Shown here in pieces: positions 8,449 to 16,681 of a stretch of DNA of 49,820 nt (position 1 is its first letter; each line of letters starts with the position of its first letter). The notes under the pieces are model-generated. The model ran no database searches. It saw only the letters and a list, made by a program, of their open reading frames with translations, and was not told the origin of the DNA. Source of the DNA: Rhodopirellula sp. Its GTDB lineage: Bacteria > Planctomycetota > Planctomycetia > Pirellulales > Pirellulaceae. Position numbers and translations under genes: made by a program. The stretch lies in assembly GCA_024644085.1 (NCBI GenBank), contig JAHELS010000005.1, forward strand, positions 1-49,820. The letters are read 5' to 3'.

Positions 8449-8904
8449 GTGAGCGATGTGGGCCGGTTGATGCGATCGCTGAGCGTCTTCGCAAATGCCG
8501 ACGCCGGAGTGGTCGAACAATTGGCGGAAATCGCGACGCTCGTGTCCGCTCCTCAGGGTACCGTGCTGTTCGGCGAAGGTGAGCAGCACGATCGTCTGTA
8601 CTTCGTCGGCTCAGGCACAATCACTCTGGAGATGGTGACCGAGCAATGCAGAAAGCAAGCTGTCTTGACGGTCGTTCAGGGCGACCTGCCGGCGTGGTCC
8701 GCGATCCTCGGAGACGCTCCGATGACGGCCTCCGCCCTGGTCACCGCCGACGCAACTTTGATCGCGTTTCGGGCGGAACAGTTGGATAACCTCTGCCGAC
8801 GGAGCTACGAGGTCGGCTACCTCGTCATGCTCGGAGTGGTGAAGCTGATTTCGCGGCGCCTACTGGCGACCCGCTTACAACTCCTTGACGTCTTTCATCG
8901 CTAG
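8449..8904 (+). CDS. Stand-alone cyclic-nucleotide-binding-fold protein
   Basis: 151 residues from GTG 8449 (GGGG upstream). The Crp/Fnr N-terminal beta-roll is clear: a LSVFANAD helix, GTVLFGEGEQHDRLYFVGSG with conserved glycines, then GDLPAWSAILGD. There is no DNA-binding helix-turn-helix after the roll, and the usual phosphate-binding cassette with its arginine is absent, replaced by a GDLPAW stretch. It may therefore sense something other than cAMP, or act as a structural or electron-transfer-linked regulator. It lies between the TerB-like gene and hydrogenase beta (13 bp gap), so it is probably made with them. Confidence 0.78.
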   Translation: MSDVGRLMRSLSVFANADAGVVEQLAEIATLVSAPQGTVLFGEGEQHDRLYFVGSGTITLEMVTEQCRKQAVLTVVQGDLPAWSAILGDAPMTASALVTADATLIAFRAEQLDNLCRRSYEVGYLVMLGVVKLISRRLLATRLQLLDVFHR

Positions 8905-8917
8905 AGAGGCGGCCGCC

Positions 8918-10138
8918 GTGGATCGACCAGAAACGACTGAAACAGAGGCATTGGCCTGGCTCCCAAAACGGGAGTTGCAGTCGCTGATCGATGTTCTAAA
9001 GGGTGAAGGTTTCCTCGTCGTCGGCCCGACCGTCGACCAACAGGCCATCGTTTACGCTGAAATCGATTCGACGGATCAATTGCCCCTTGGTTGGCGCGAA
9101 TCGCAGGAGCCGGGCAAGTACCGGCTGCGGAAAACGGGGAACGATTCCTACTTTGAATTCAACCTGGGTCCCCATTCGTGGAAACAGTTTCTGTTCCCAC
9201 CAAGGGTCACCGTCCAAAGTGCAAAGCGCGAAGACTCGACTTGGGAATTCACTCCGCCATCCGAACCGCCCCCGAAGTACGCGTTGCTCGGTGTACGAGC
9301 CTGCGAATTGGCCGCAATCGAAGTTCAGGATCGGGTTTTTCTCGGCGGTTCGTTCATCGATGCGGACTATCGTTCCCGCCGCGAGTCGGCGCTGATCATC
9401 GCCGTCAATTGCACCGTTGCCGCCAAAACTTGTTTCTGCACTTCGATGGACACCGGACCGCGCTGCGAATCCGGCTTTGACATCGGCCTGACCGAAGTCG
9501 ATGACGGGTTCATTGTCGAGGTCGGAACGAAAAAGGGAAAATCGATTGCCCAACGACTGAATCTTCGCGTGGCGACGCCCCAGGCGATCGCGTCCGCCGA
9601 GGCATATCGGCGTCGAGCTGTCGACCAAATCGAAAAGCAAATGGATACGAGCGGCATCCGTGATTTGTTAATGAACAATCTCGAACATACGCGGTGGGAC
9701 GAGGTTGCCCAGCGATGCCTCGCCTGCACCAACTGCACAATGGTGTGCCCGACTTGCTTCTGCTCGACCGTCTCGGAGGTCTCCGACCTGTCGGGCGATG
9801 AAGTCGACCGGGTGCGAGATTGGGATTCCTGTTTCAACCTCGAATTCAGCTATACCTCCGGCGGCCCGGTGCGGAGCAACATCCGCAGCCGATATCGCCA
9901 ATGGCTGACTCACAAACTTGCCTCGTGGCATGATCAATTTGATACATCAGGGTGCGTTGGATGCGGACGCTGCATCACGTGGTGTCCGGTCGGGATCGAT
10001 TTAACCGAAGAGGTTGCCGCAATCCGGGCTCAACCCGCTGCGCGTCGCACACTTCCGGTCCTCGGCGAAGCTCCCACCGAGTGCAGCGTACCTGCGAATA
10101 TTTCAGACGACAGACAGACGAGTCCATCCGGTGAGTGA
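8918..10138 (+). CDS. hydB: Group 3b [NiFe] hydrogenase beta subunit (4Fe-4S)
   Basis: Iron-sulfur subunit of a cytoplasmic NAD(P)-linked hydrogenase (sulfhydrogenase type), about 406 residues. GTG 8918 was chosen because GAGAGG lies just upstream; the frame is open back to TTG 8885, which would overlap the previous gene. The middle has the conserved GVRACEL and CFC segments. The C-terminal third carries ferredoxin-like cluster motifs, [12 protein letters not shown] and [12 protein letters not shown]. It should pass electrons between the small subunit and the flavin gamma subunit. The stop overlaps the start of the next gene by 8 bp, so translation is coupled. Confidence 0.93.
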   Translation: MDRPETTETEALAWLPKRELQSLIDVLKGEGFLVVGPTVDQQAIVYAEIDSTDQLPLGWRESQEPGKYRLRKTGNDSYFEFNLGPHSWKQFLFPPRVTVQSAKREDSTWEFTPPSEPPPKYALLGVRACELAAIEVQDRVFLGGSFIDADYRSRRESALIIAVNCTVAAKTCFCTSMDTGPRCESGFDIGLTEVDDGFIVEVGTKKGKSIAQRLNLRVATPQAIASAEAYRRRAVDQIEKQMDTSGIRDLLMNNLEHTRWDEVAQRCLACTNCTMVCPTCFCSTVSEVSDLSGDEVDRVRDWDSCFNLEFSYTSGGPVRSNIRSRYRQWLTHKLASWHDQFDTSGCVGCGRCITWCPVGIDLTEEVAAIRAQPAARRTLPVLGEAPTECSVPANISDDRQTSPSGE

Positions 10139-11009
10139 CTCTTCCGTACTCCAATCGATTCGCTCCGAGGACCCCTGGCAGACGCACCAGGTTAAGATTT
10201 CCCGGATCGTGGATGAAACTCCAGGCGTAAAGACGTACGACCTCGAGTTCGCGAGTGCCGATCTTGCACGAGCATTTCAATTCAGTGCGGGCCAGTTCAA
10301 TATGCTGTACGTCCCCGGCGTCGGCGAGTCGGCGATATCGATCAGCGGTCAATCCGAGCGAGGATTGCTGCGGCACACTATCCGGAGCGTCGGCGCGGTA
10401 ACCGGTGCGCTGGATCAGGGTTCGGTGGGGATGTCGCTCGGTCTGCGCGGACCGTTTGGATCGCGCTGGCCGTTGGAACTCCTGTATCGCGATTCCGCGG
10501 TGCGGTGGAATGTTGTGATCGTTGCCGGCGGCATTGGACTCGCCCCTCTCCGATCGGTCGTCACGTCGCTGATGCAACATCGCGATCGCGTCGATCGCGT
10601 CGACCTGCTGATGGGCGCTAGAACCCCGTCCGACTTGTTGTATGCCAGCCAATACCCACTGTGGTCCGACCACGGCGTGAACGTCCAGACAACGGTCGAC
10701 CGCGCTGATGATGCGTGGCGTGGCCATGTGGGAGTCGTGACCCTCGCGCTCGATCGGCTCGCGATTCCCGCGCCCGAATCGACCCTTTTGATGACCTGCG
10801 GACCCGAAGTCATGATGCGATACGTCGTACAGGTTGCGATTGGGCGGGGAATCCCGGTGTCGAACGTCTACCTCGCCCTGGAACGCAACATGAATTGCGC
10901 CGTTGGATTCTGTGGGCATTGCCAATTGGGTCCCCAATTCATTTGCAAGGATGGCGCGGTGTTTCAATACGACCGCGTCGCCGAGTTCTTGCGAGTCCCG
11001 GAGCTTTGA
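10131..11009 (+). CDS. hydG: Group 3b [NiFe] hydrogenase gamma subunit (FAD/NAD(P), 2Fe-2S)
   Basis: Diaphorase subunit of 292 residues, related to dihydroorotate dehydrogenase electron-transfer subunits. The GTG at 10131 overlaps the end of hydB. An N-terminal FAD-binding barrel (FSAGQFNMLYVPG) is followed by an NAD(P)-binding Rossmann part with VAGGIGLAPLRS, then a 2Fe-2S motif near the C terminus (CAVGFCGHC and a further Cys in FICKDG). It exchanges electrons with NAD(P)H. The symbol follows Pyrococcus sulfhydrogenase naming and must not be confused with the FeFe-hydrogenase maturase HydG. Confidence 0.93.
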   Translation: MSDSSVLQSIRSEDPWQTHQVKISRIVDETPGVKTYDLEFASADLARAFQFSAGQFNMLYVPGVGESAISISGQSERGLLRHTIRSVGAVTGALDQGSVGMSLGLRGPFGSRWPLELLYRDSAVRWNVVIVAGGIGLAPLRSVVTSLMQHRDRVDRVDLLMGARTPSDLLYASQYPLWSDHGVNVQTTVDRADDAWRGHVGVVTLALDRLAIPAPESTLLMTCGPEVMMRYVVQVAIGRGIPVSNVYLALERNMNCAVGFCGHCQLGPQFICKDGAVFQYDRVAEFLRVPEL

Positions 11010-11010
11010 C

Positions 11011-11838
11011 ATGACAAGGCCCACGCCAAAAGATTCAACCACCTCACACCGTCCGCGATTGGCGGTATTCAAGTTCGCCTCGTGCGACGGATGCCAACTT
11101 CAGCTTCTCTCGTGTGAAGATGAGCTGTTGGAAATCGCCGATCGTGTCGACATCGTGCACTTTCTCGAAGCGTCGAGTCATGTCGAACCCGGGCCTTACG
11201 ACATCGCCCTGGTCGAGGGTTCGATCACTACATCCGCGGACCGCGATCGAATTCAACAGGTCCGCGCCGATTCACGTTTTCTCGTCACCATCGGCGCCTG
11301 TGCGACTGCGGGCGGCATCCAGGCTCTCAAGAATTGGGGCGACCGAAACGAGTTTCTTCGATGTGTTTACGCGGAACCGCAATACATTGACACGTTGTCT
11401 ACCTCTCAGGGAATTGCCGAGCACGTCAAGGTTGACTTCGAACTGCGTGGCTGTCCCATCAATCGACACCAGCTGCTCGACGTCATTTCCGCCTTTTTGA
11501 AACAGCGATCACCCCGAACGCCAAGACACAGTGTGTGTCTCGATTGCAAGCGGCGCGGCACGGTGTGCGTCGCGGTGGCACACGACACGGTCTGTCTCGG
11601 TCCCGTGACCCAAGCTGGATGCGGAGCGATTTGCCCGGCGTATGATCGTGGTTGCTACGGATGCTTCGGACCAGCGGATCAACCCAATTGCACCGGCTTG
11701 ACCGACCACTACCTCAACGCTGGCGTGGCGCCGCCGCAATTGGTTTCGATGCTGCGGAATTTCAATGCCGATGCGCCAGCTTTCCGCGACGAGGGCGATC
11801 GCGTCGATCCGGAATTCGACCAGGGCAACGCACCATGA
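11011..11838 (+). CDS. hydD: Group 3b [NiFe] hydrogenase delta (small) subunit
   Basis: Small hydrogenase subunit, 275 residues, starting at ATG 11011 one base after the hydG stop, with GGAG about 8 bases upstream. The proximal 4Fe-4S cluster ligands are seen in FASCDGCQLQ (C25, C28), GACATAGG and RGCPINRHQ. A Cys-rich C-terminal region (CLDCKRRGTVC, then several Cys including GCYGCFG) supplies the further clusters typical of group 3. There is no twin-arginine signal, which agrees with a cytoplasmic enzyme. Its stop overlaps the large-subunit start (ATGA). Confidence 0.95.
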   Translation: MTRPTPKDSTTSHRPRLAVFKFASCDGCQLQLLSCEDELLEIADRVDIVHFLEASSHVEPGPYDIALVEGSITTSADRDRIQQVRADSRFLVTIGACATAGGIQALKNWGDRNEFLRCVYAEPQYIDTLSTSQGIAEHVKVDFELRGCPINRHQLLDVISAFLKQRSPRTPRHSVCLDCKRRGTVCVAVAHDTVCLGPVTQAGCGAICPAYDRGCYGCFGPADQPNCTGLTDHYLNAGVAPPQLVSMLRNFNADAPAFRDEGDRVDPEFDQGNAP

Positions 11839-13136
11839 CCGGCGATGGAAGACGCAAGATCAACGTTGGCGCCCTGTCGAGGGTCGAGGGCGAAGGCGCG
11901 CTGCACGTGCGGATCGACGGCGAGCGGATCGAGAGCGTTGAATTGGCAATTTACGAACCGCCACGATTCTTTGAGGCATTGTTGCGCAAGCGGCCACTCG
12001 AGGACGTGCCCGATATCACCGCGCGTATCTGTGGCATTTGTCCGGTGGCATACCAGATGACCTCCATACACGCGCTTGAACAAGCATTGGGCGTGACAAT
12101 CACACCCGAGATTCGGCGTCTACGGCGGCTGCTTTATTGTGGTGAATGGATCGAGAGCCACGGCGTGCACATTCACCTGTTGCATATTCCCGACTTTTTC
12201 GGGTGCCATAACAGCATCGAAGTCGCGCGGCGGTTTCCGAATGAAGTCAACCGTGGACTGAGACTGAAGAAACACGCCAATCAACTGCTCGAAGTGCTGG
12301 GCGGCCGAGCCGTGCATCCGATCAACGTCGCTGTGGGAGGCTTTTACCGTGTGCCTCGGCGAGATCAATTGACGGCGCTGGTCGACGACTTCAAATGGGG
12401 ACTCGACGCTGCGATCGAGACGGCTCGCTGGATCGCCGGATTCGATTTCCCCGATTTCTCTCCGCCCTGCGAGATGGTGGCGCTGCGCCACGATGATGAG
12501 TACCCGATGAACGAAGGGAAGATCGTCTCCACTCAAGGGCTCTCGATCGAACCATCACAGTACGAAGCGAACTTTGAGGAACGCCAGGTCGCCCACAGCA
12601 CGGCACTCCAGGCAGTCCGCATCCCCGAAGGCACTCCGTACTTTCTCGGGCCGCTTGCCCGCGTGAACTTGAATCTCGATCGGTTGTCGCTCTCGGCGCG
12701 GCAACTTGCCGACGATGTGAACGTATCGTGGCCATGCTTCAACCCCCATCGTTCCATCATTGCCCGTGCCCTGGAAGTCGTTCATGCCTACGAAGAAGCG
12801 CTGAGTATCATCGAAGACTACGCCCCGTTCGCACCGGCGAAAATGGACTACCACCCTCGCGCCGGCGATGGGCTGGCAGCGACCGAAGCCCCACGTGGAA
12901 TGATGTTCCATCGTTATCGGATCGATGACTCGGGCCGCGTGACGCATGCCAGGATCGTACCGCCGACTTCACAAAACCAAAGTCAGATCGAAGCAAACCT
13001 GCGAACGCTTCTGCCAGACCTGCTTGTAAAAGATGATGCCACCGTCACCCTTGAATGTGAAAAGCTGATTCGCAGTTTCGATCCCTGCATCAGTTGTTCT
13101 TCGCACTTCCTACGACTTGAGATCGAACGCGAATGA
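11835..13136 (+). CDS. hydA: Group 3b [NiFe] hydrogenase alpha (large, catalytic) subunit
   Basis: 433-residue Ni-Fe subunit that makes or splits H2. The two metal-binding motifs are intact: RICGICPVAY (C66, C69) and DPCISCSSH near the C terminus (C418, C421, H424). Nine residues (FLRLEIERE) follow H424 and should be cut off by the maturation protease encoded next. The first motif ends in Tyr where many hydrogenases have His. ATG 11835 overlaps the previous stop, and the stop overlaps the protease start, so four cistrons in a row are translationally coupled. This is a NAD(P)H-linked bidirectional enzyme by family; the physiological direction is not shown by sequence. The symbol follows sulfhydrogenase naming. 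Confidence 0.96.
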   Translation: MTGDGRRKINVGALSRVEGEGALHVRIDGERIESVELAIYEPPRFFEALLRKRPLEDVPDITARICGICPVAYQMTSIHALEQALGVTITPEIRRLRRLLYCGEWIESHGVHIHLLHIPDFFGCHNSIEVARRFPNEVNRGLRLKKHANQLLEVLGGRAVHPINVAVGGFYRVPRRDQLTALVDDFKWGLDAAIETARWIAGFDFPDFSPPCEMVALRHDDEYPMNEGKIVSTQGLSIEPSQYEANFEERQVAHSTALQAVRIPEGTPYFLGPLARVNLNLDRLSLSARQLADDVNVSWPCFNPHRSIIARALEVVHAYEEALSIIEDYAPFAPAKMDYHPRAGDGLAATEAPRGMMFHRYRIDDSGRVTHARIVPPTSQNQSQIEANLRTLLPDLLVKDDATVTLECEKLIRSFDPCISCSSHFLRLEIERE

Positions 13137-13582
13137 ATCCCCAGGCATGCCTGATCGTCGGTATCGGCAGCCGTCACGGAGATGACCAGGCGGGTTGGCA
13201 TGTGATCGACCTGCTGTCCAAAAGCAACTTTGATTCGGTGGCTCAGCTGAAGAAGGCATCCGTGCCACACGATCTTTTGGACTGGATGGATGGCTGCAAC
13301 TCGCTGCATATCGTCGATGCCTGTGATTCCGGCGAGGATGTCCAACGCTACGACCACTCGATCTCGCAGGCCTCTCGCGCCTGCCGCGCGGCCAATTCAC
13401 ACCAGTTCGATATCACCCGTACGTTGGAACTCGCGAAGTCGCTGGACCGATTGCCGCCGCGGATCACATTGTGGGCGATTCCCGGCGAGCAATTCGAGCC
13501 GCACGGCGAGATCAGCGGTCGCTGCATGAAACTTGTCGCCGTATGTGCCGAGCGGATCGAAGCGGAACTCGACAACCAATGA
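13133..13582 (+). CDS. Hydrogenase maturation protease
   Basis: 149-residue endopeptidase of the HybD/HycI family that trims the C terminus of the large subunit after nickel insertion. The family start GIGSRHGDDQAGWHVID contains the acidic Ni-sensing residues D17/D18; a second acidic segment is HIVDACDSG, and a histidine follows in SHQFDITRTLELAKSL. Its ATG overlaps the hydA stop, the expected pairing with the substrate that carries the nine-residue tail. No hypA-F genes are in the window, so the other maturation factors must lie elsewhere. Confidence 0.93.
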   Translation: MNPQACLIVGIGSRHGDDQAGWHVIDLLSKSNFDSVAQLKKASVPHDLLDWMDGCNSLHIVDACDSGEDVQRYDHSISQASRACRAANSHQFDITRTLELAKSLDRLPPRITLWAIPGEQFEPHGEISGRCMKLVAVCAERIEAELDNQ

Positions 13583-13667
13583 CGCCGATGGCACGATTGA
13601 TCACTTCATCAGCACTGAGGTGCACTTAGCATTGCCTTGTCCGACGGGCGTGGCCGATATTTGGCGA

Positions 13668-14597
13668 TCACGGATAGACGCCATAGCGAAGCTGCTCAGA
13701 TTCGGATGCAACAGTCATCTTGTCTCGCAGTTCTGCGGCAAGGGCTGGCGTCCACCAATGTCGAAAACGCGAGACGGACTCGTCGAGTTGTCCGCGTTCG
13801 CGATCGATCAGCCCACTGAGGTAGTCAGCAAGATCACGGCTCGGCTCACGTGCCATCCACGCTTCGAGTATTCGACAGGCGGTCGCATGGTCATTCAACT
13901 CTCCAAGTTTCGCCTGCAACTGGGTGACCAAGGGGTACGCCGAGCGTCGAAAATCGGGTGGAAATAGATTTGCGAACAGTTCCATCGAATAGCGGAGATC
14001 CTTTCCACGAACGCGAAAAGCATGCAAAGCCTTCAGGTCCTTTGGTGCAGCCGATTCGAAAAAGCTCGCCGATGTTATGGCGAATCGGGATTTCGCCCAA
14101 TCCGACAAGGTTGTTTCGTGGCAGGAATCGAGCCTGCGAATCGATCTCAATAACGACTTCGCCCGTGACTTGAGTTTACCGGTCGCGATCAGGTCTTCGT
14201 GCAGCATGATGATCGGCTGTTGAACTTTCCGCCGACGCTTTTTCACGCGGCGCATGAACTCAGCGTGCGAGGGACCGCTTTCGCGCTCGTATCGCTCCAT
14301 CAAGACATCAAGGTCCCGAGCTTCACCGGCGGCCTTGCGCATGCGGCGCAGCCGTTTCCGAAACCACTTTGCCGGTTTCCCCGGCAACACGTCGTCATAA
14401 ACGTCGATGGCCGCAACGCATCGGCGCGTCGAGACCCTGAGTTGATGCACGTGCTCGGGAGTCTTGTCGGCGTGTCGGGCGGCAAGATTCAGGAAGTGTG
14501 CAACTGTGGCCAATCTGGACTTCAACGTGACACGCGCGGCTTTGGACACCGAATCATCGACGCTGATTCGTTCAATCCATTTGCTCCGGTTCTTCAT
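13668..14597 (-). CDS. CHAD domain protein
   Basis: 309 residues, helical and strongly basic. The CHAD fold binds inorganic polyphosphate through conserved histidines and basic residues, and both half-motifs are visible: HVHQLRVSTRRCVAA near the start and LHAFRVRGKDLRYSME in the second half. It begins 24 bp after the universal-stress-protein gene on the same strand, so the two probably form an operon from promoter P2. Polyphosphate binding fits an energy-stress role. No CYTH domain is fused or adjacent. It is convergent with the hydrogenase operon. Confidence 0.92.
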   Translation of the reverse strand: MKNRSKWIERISVDDSVSKAARVTLKSRLATVAHFLNLAARHADKTPEHVHQLRVSTRRCVAAIDVYDDVLPGKPAKWFRKRLRRMRKAAGEARDLDVLMERYERESGPSHAEFMRRVKKRRRKVQQPIIMLHEDLIATGKLKSRAKSLLRSIRRLDSCHETTLSDWAKSRFAITSASFFESAAPKDLKALHAFRVRGKDLRYSMELFANLFPPDFRRSAYPLVTQLQAKLGELNDHATACRILEAWMAREPSRDLADYLSGLIDRERGQLDESVSRFRHWWTPALAAELRDKMTVASESEQLRYGVYP

Positions 14598-14621
14598 TGG
14601 ACCAATCGTTTCGAGCGTCGC

Positions 14622-15050
14622 TCAGGAGCGCAGCACCAACACCGGACAATGCGCCAAACGAACGACTCGCTCGGCAACCGACCCGAGCAACATGTGTTTG
14701 AAAAAACCGTAGCCATGCGAAGGCATCACGATCAGGTCGGCCCCCTCGCGCTCGGCAAAAGAAGTGATCTGGCGACCCGCATCACCCAACAGAGCGTGCA
14801 CTTTGACGCGCGCAAACTTTTGATCAGCGATTTTTTTCTGCAGAAACTCCTCGACCGCCTCAATCCGACTTTCATCGGTCAGCGTGCCGTACAGGTTTCC
14901 CGGTTCCATCGTGGTCAATTCGGCCAGCACGTGAATCGCGTGCACTTCGCCTTTGTCGCCGGCAATTTCGACTGCTCGCTCGAGCGCGGCGAACGACAAA
15001 TCGCTGAAGTCGACCGGAACGATCGTTTTTTTGGGATGCAAACCCGACAT
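14622..15050 (-). CDS. Universal stress protein (single UspA domain)
   Basis: 142 residues from ATG 15050, preceded by GGAGAACC. It has the UspA Rossmann-like fold with IVPVDFSDLS at the start and the nucleotide-site loop PSHG-x9-GS near 118-132. The first Gly of the usual G-x2-G-x9-G(S/T) is Pro here, so ATP binding is likely but not certain. It leads a two-gene operon with CHAD and is preceded by a 27-nt hairpin, a sigma54-type promoter and an activator-type site shared with the divergent transporter. Confidence 0.93.
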   Translation of the reverse strand: MSGLHPKKTIVPVDFSDLSFAALERAVEIAGDKGEVHAIHVLAELTTMEPGNLYGTLTDESRIEAVEEFLQKKIADQKFARVKVHALLGDAGRQITSFAEREGADLIVMPSHGYGFFKHMLLGSVAERVVRLAHCPVLVLRS

Positions 15051-15083
15051 GACTGGTTCTCCGCGGTGGTGTGACGACCGTGC

Positions 15084-15110
15084 GCCGGTACAAAACTCAA
15101 TTGTACCGGC
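15084..15110 (-). promoter_or_regulatory. Perfect 10-bp inverted repeat in the usp leader
   Basis: GCCGGTACAA and TTGTACCGGC flank a 7-base loop. The repeat lies 34-60 bases before the usp start and just downstream of promoter P2, so it spans the predicted transcription start (about 15104). It could be a 5'-leader hairpin or an operator. There is no run of T after it on either strand, so it is not a terminator. Confidence 0.6.
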
Positions 15111-15114
15111 AACC

Positions 15115-15130
15115 CGCAATCCGTATGCCG
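15115..15130 (-). promoter_or_regulatory. Sigma54-type promoter P2 (usp-CHAD)
   Basis: On the minus strand CGGCAT-ACGGA-TTGCG, with correct GG-N10-GC spacing. It lies 65 bases before the usp start. The activator-type site S2 lies 77 bp further upstream. Confidence 0.7.
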
Positions 15131-15206
15131 CTCCACGCTAATTTGCCCGATTTGCCACCGCGACGGGCAGTCTGCTTGCCCGTGACGGCCCGAGGGGCAC
15201 TTGATG

Positions 15207-15222
15207 CGTGCAGATGCGCACA
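15207..15222 (-). promoter_or_regulatory. Predicted activator site S2
   Basis: Minus-strand TGTGCGCATCTGCACG, 14 of 16 bases identical to site S1. It lies between the divergent promoters P2 (77 bp away) and P3 (44 bp away) and could serve both. Confidence 0.65.
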
Positions 15223-15265
15223 TGAACTTGCGTACAAAGCCTGTCATTGACGATGTCAGGGCGAG

Positions 15266-15281
15266 TGGCACAGACCTTGCT
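15266..15281 (+). promoter_or_regulatory. Sigma54-type promoter P3 (UMF1 transporter)
   Basis: TGGCAC-AGACC-TTGCT, an exact consensus RpoN promoter. Predicted start near 15292, about 47 bases before the ATG at 15339. Confidence 0.82.
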
Positions 15282-15338
15282 TCAGTGGGGAAAGCTGTTT
15301 CTGGATAGTTCACGCGTTCCACCTTTGTTCGCCTTGCG

Positions 15339-16655
15339 ATGCCCAAGCATTTGGATGAATCGACTCCGCATGTTCATCCGCTGCGCGACAAGAAAATTCT
15401 TTGTTGGGCGATGTACGACTGGGCCAACAGCGCCTACACAACGCTGCTGATCACGGTGTTGGTCGCCTATATCCAGCGGGTGGTTTTTCCGGTCGAGGAT
15501 TGGGGGCGCACCGGGGCGGTGATTTGGGCATGGGGTATTTCTTTGTCGATGTTCCTCGGTGCGGTGTTGTCACCCGTGGTCGGTGCGATTGCGGACGCAC
15601 AGGCGGCCAAACGACGGTGGCTTGCGATCACGGCGTTGGCTGGATCAGCCGCTTCGATCCTGATGGGCATCGTTCCGCCGCGGATGTACGTCGCGGTGGT
15701 TGGGCTGTTTGTTTTCGCCAATTTGATGCTCGAACTTTCTTTGGGCGTTTACAACGGATTCCTGCCGGAGATCGCTTCGAAAAAGCAAATGAATTCCGCG
15801 TCGGCGTGGGGGTACGGACTGGGCTATCTCGGAGGCGGAATCGCTCTGGCGATCGCGATGATGATCCTTCAATTCGGGGGCCATATCGGGTTGCCGACCA
15901 CCGAGATCCGTTTGAGGTTCAGCTTGATCTTGATGGGATCGTGGTGGGCATTGTTCACGTTGCCGGCGCTGTTTGTGCTGCGCGACAGACAGTCCGGCGG
16001 TCACGTGAAAACGAGTTTTCGTCAATCACTGCGAGCCAGTGTCGCGGACGTTTCGCGGACGCTCCGCAGTCTGCGAAGCAACTTGCCGCTTGCGTTTTTC
16101 CTGCTCAGTTTCCTGTTTTACAACGACGCGGTCCAAACCGTCATCAGCCAGGCGTCCACGTTCGCCCTTCAGGAATTATCGTTTCCCGAAGCCGAGTTAA
16201 TGGCGGTGATTCTGATGATTCAGTTCCTCGCGCTGCCGGGATCTCTTGTCGTCGGTCGTTGCGCCGATTGGTTTGGACAAAAGTCGACGTTGCTCGGTTG
16301 CCTGATGGTTTGGAGCAGCGTGTTGTTTCTGGCATTGATGGTCCATCACAAGACCGGATTCTGGATGTTGGCAGTGGTGATCGCCCTTGTGCTCGGCGGG
16401 ACACAATCGGTCAGCCGGTCGTTGATGGCGATCATGATTCCAACCGACCAGAACGCGCAGTATTTCGGCCTCTTCAATCTATCGGGAAAAGCGACAAGTT
16501 TTCTCGGTACCTTCCTGTTCGGCGCGATTGTCGCCGGGACCGGCAGTTCCCGATGGGCGATCTTTGGTTTACTGCCGCTTTTCGTCATCGGCGCGCTGCT
16601 GATGTCGAAAGTGAACGTCTTGCCGCAGCAAGAACAACAAGCCTCGGACGTCTGA
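15339..16655 (+). CDS. MFS transporter, UMF1 / Atg22-like
   Basis: 438-residue polytopic membrane protein with about 12 helices. The family signature WAMYDWANSAY lies in the first 35 residues, and a conserved NGFLPEIASKKQMNSASAWGYGLGYLGGG loop follows the fourth helix. Related proteins export amino acids or unknown small molecules. The transporter has its own exact sigma54-type promoter, divergent from usp-CHAD, so export seems to be part of the stress response. No clear Shine-Dalgarno precedes ATG 15339. The substrate cannot be read from sequence. Confidence 0.9.
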   Translation: MPKHLDESTPHVHPLRDKKILCWAMYDWANSAYTTLLITVLVAYIQRVVFPVEDWGRTGAVIWAWGISLSMFLGAVLSPVVGAIADAQAAKRRWLAITALAGSAASILMGIVPPRMYVAVVGLFVFANLMLELSLGVYNGFLPEIASKKQMNSASAWGYGLGYLGGGIALAIAMMILQFGGHIGLPTTEIRLRFSLILMGSWWALFTLPALFVLRDRQSGGHVKTSFRQSLRASVADVSRTLRSLRSNLPLAFFLLSFLFYNDAVQTVISQASTFALQELSFPEAELMAVILMIQFLALPGSLVVGRCADWFGQKSTLLGCLMVWSSVLFLALMVHHKTGFWMLAVVIALVLGGTQSVSRSLMAIMIPTDQNAQYFGLFNLSGKATSFLGTFLFGAIVAGTGSSRWAIFGLLPLFVIGALLMSKVNVLPQQEQQASDV

Positions 16656-16681
16656 TTTTTCGCCAAACCGATCGTGTCCCT

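Noticed and set aside
8885..8917. TTG 8885 as the start of hydrogenase beta
   Set aside because: It would overlap the previous gene by 20 bases and lacks a ribosome site, whereas GTG 8918 has GAGAGG at good spacing.
9975..11072. A 365-residue minus-strand frame in the hydrogenase operon
   Set aside because: It is the antisense of hydG and hydD, whose cofactor motifs are intact.
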